Assembly (NCBI RefSeq): GCF_905404315.1
Contig: NC_066287.1
Coordinates: 3,596,001 to 3,660,000 of the forward strand
Length of the DNA: 64,000 bases
Direction: 5' to 3'
Source of the DNA: Leptidea sinapis
Taxonomy: Eukaryota; Arthropoda; Insecta; Lepidoptera; Pieridae
Shown here in pieces: positions 63,661 to 64,000 of the stretch. The first letter of the stretch is position 1. Every line of letters starts with the position of its first letter. The notes below the pieces were generated by a model, which was given only the letters and a program-made list of their open reading frames with translations, searched no databases and had not been told where the DNA came from. The position numbers were made by a program, and so were the translations under genes.

Positions 63661-64000
63661 AGAGATTACACCCTACCCTCGAATGCCGAACCGTTGACAG
63701 CAGATATCCCTCCTCATCGAACACACATAACAATATTATTATTCACGTCGGTTTTTTGTGTGAGTGAGGAACCTAATCCGAACGAGTCTGGCGCGATCGT
63801 ACTGTCGTCATAGGACGACAGCATGACTCTGCCTTGGGTAGGTATTTTGTAAAGGTTGCTAAATAAGTGTAGGTATTAACTATAATTGTGAGATATCCCT
63901 ATTGAAGACTTACTTTTTTCGTTATTTGAATGTTCACCACTTCAGTCATCACTCATCAATGACCAGTGTATCGCGAGTTTCTGGGCGAATAGATTATGTG
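63661..64000. other. Unassigned right edge
   Basis: No supported feature; the sequence may be the continuation of the LINE at 62951-63660. Confidence 0.3.

Overview
This is a 64 kb piece of an insect nuclear genome, most likely a moth or butterfly. It is AT-rich, with small exons in large introns, and it carries retroposon tails and miniature DNA transposons (MITEs) of the kind that are abundant in Lepidoptera. Nothing bacterial or plasmid-like is present.

The main gene is ced-6 (GULP1 in vertebrates) on the + strand, the PTB-domain engulfment and endocytic adaptor. Its coding sequence could be followed exon by exon from 15171 to 37790: 11 coding exons, an open frame throughout, and 510 residues from the ATG at 15172. 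A possible extra first exon at 10710-10744 joins in frame and would add 12 residues. The 3'UTR probably ends just after 38934. The introns are mostly transposon debris, and intron 11 holds a coding-intact non-LTR retrotransposon in antisense (about 31838-36740, ORF1 plus endonuclease/reverse-transcriptase ORF2).

Downstream, on the - strand, are three small genes (about 56547-56822, 52945-53442 and 44732-45118). They encode acidic helical proteins with one C-terminal membrane segment and look like diverged paralogs. I do not recognise the family. A possible fourth - strand gene begins at 62270 with a short exon. Two + strand coding-like stretches of unknown nature lie at 45779-46080 and 46633-47030.

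The rest is repeats. There are fragments of at least six LINE lineages, SINE-like retroposons, Helitron-like ends, a dead mariner transposase tail, and seven or more MITE families, several of them nested. Two tandem arrays (five 96-bp units and about five 160-bp units) each lie between short inverted repeats and look like internally amplified MITEs. A fold-back element with arms near 92 bp sits just upstream of ced-6 exon 2.

The observations most worth a second look are: a TTAA-type element that runs up to the exon 3 splice acceptor of ced-6; inverted repeat pairs that bracket frame-preserving exon blocks; the tail-anchored paralog cluster; and the intact LINE with a TAATG stop-start at its ORF2. 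All functional calls come from reading the sequence; no database search was possible.
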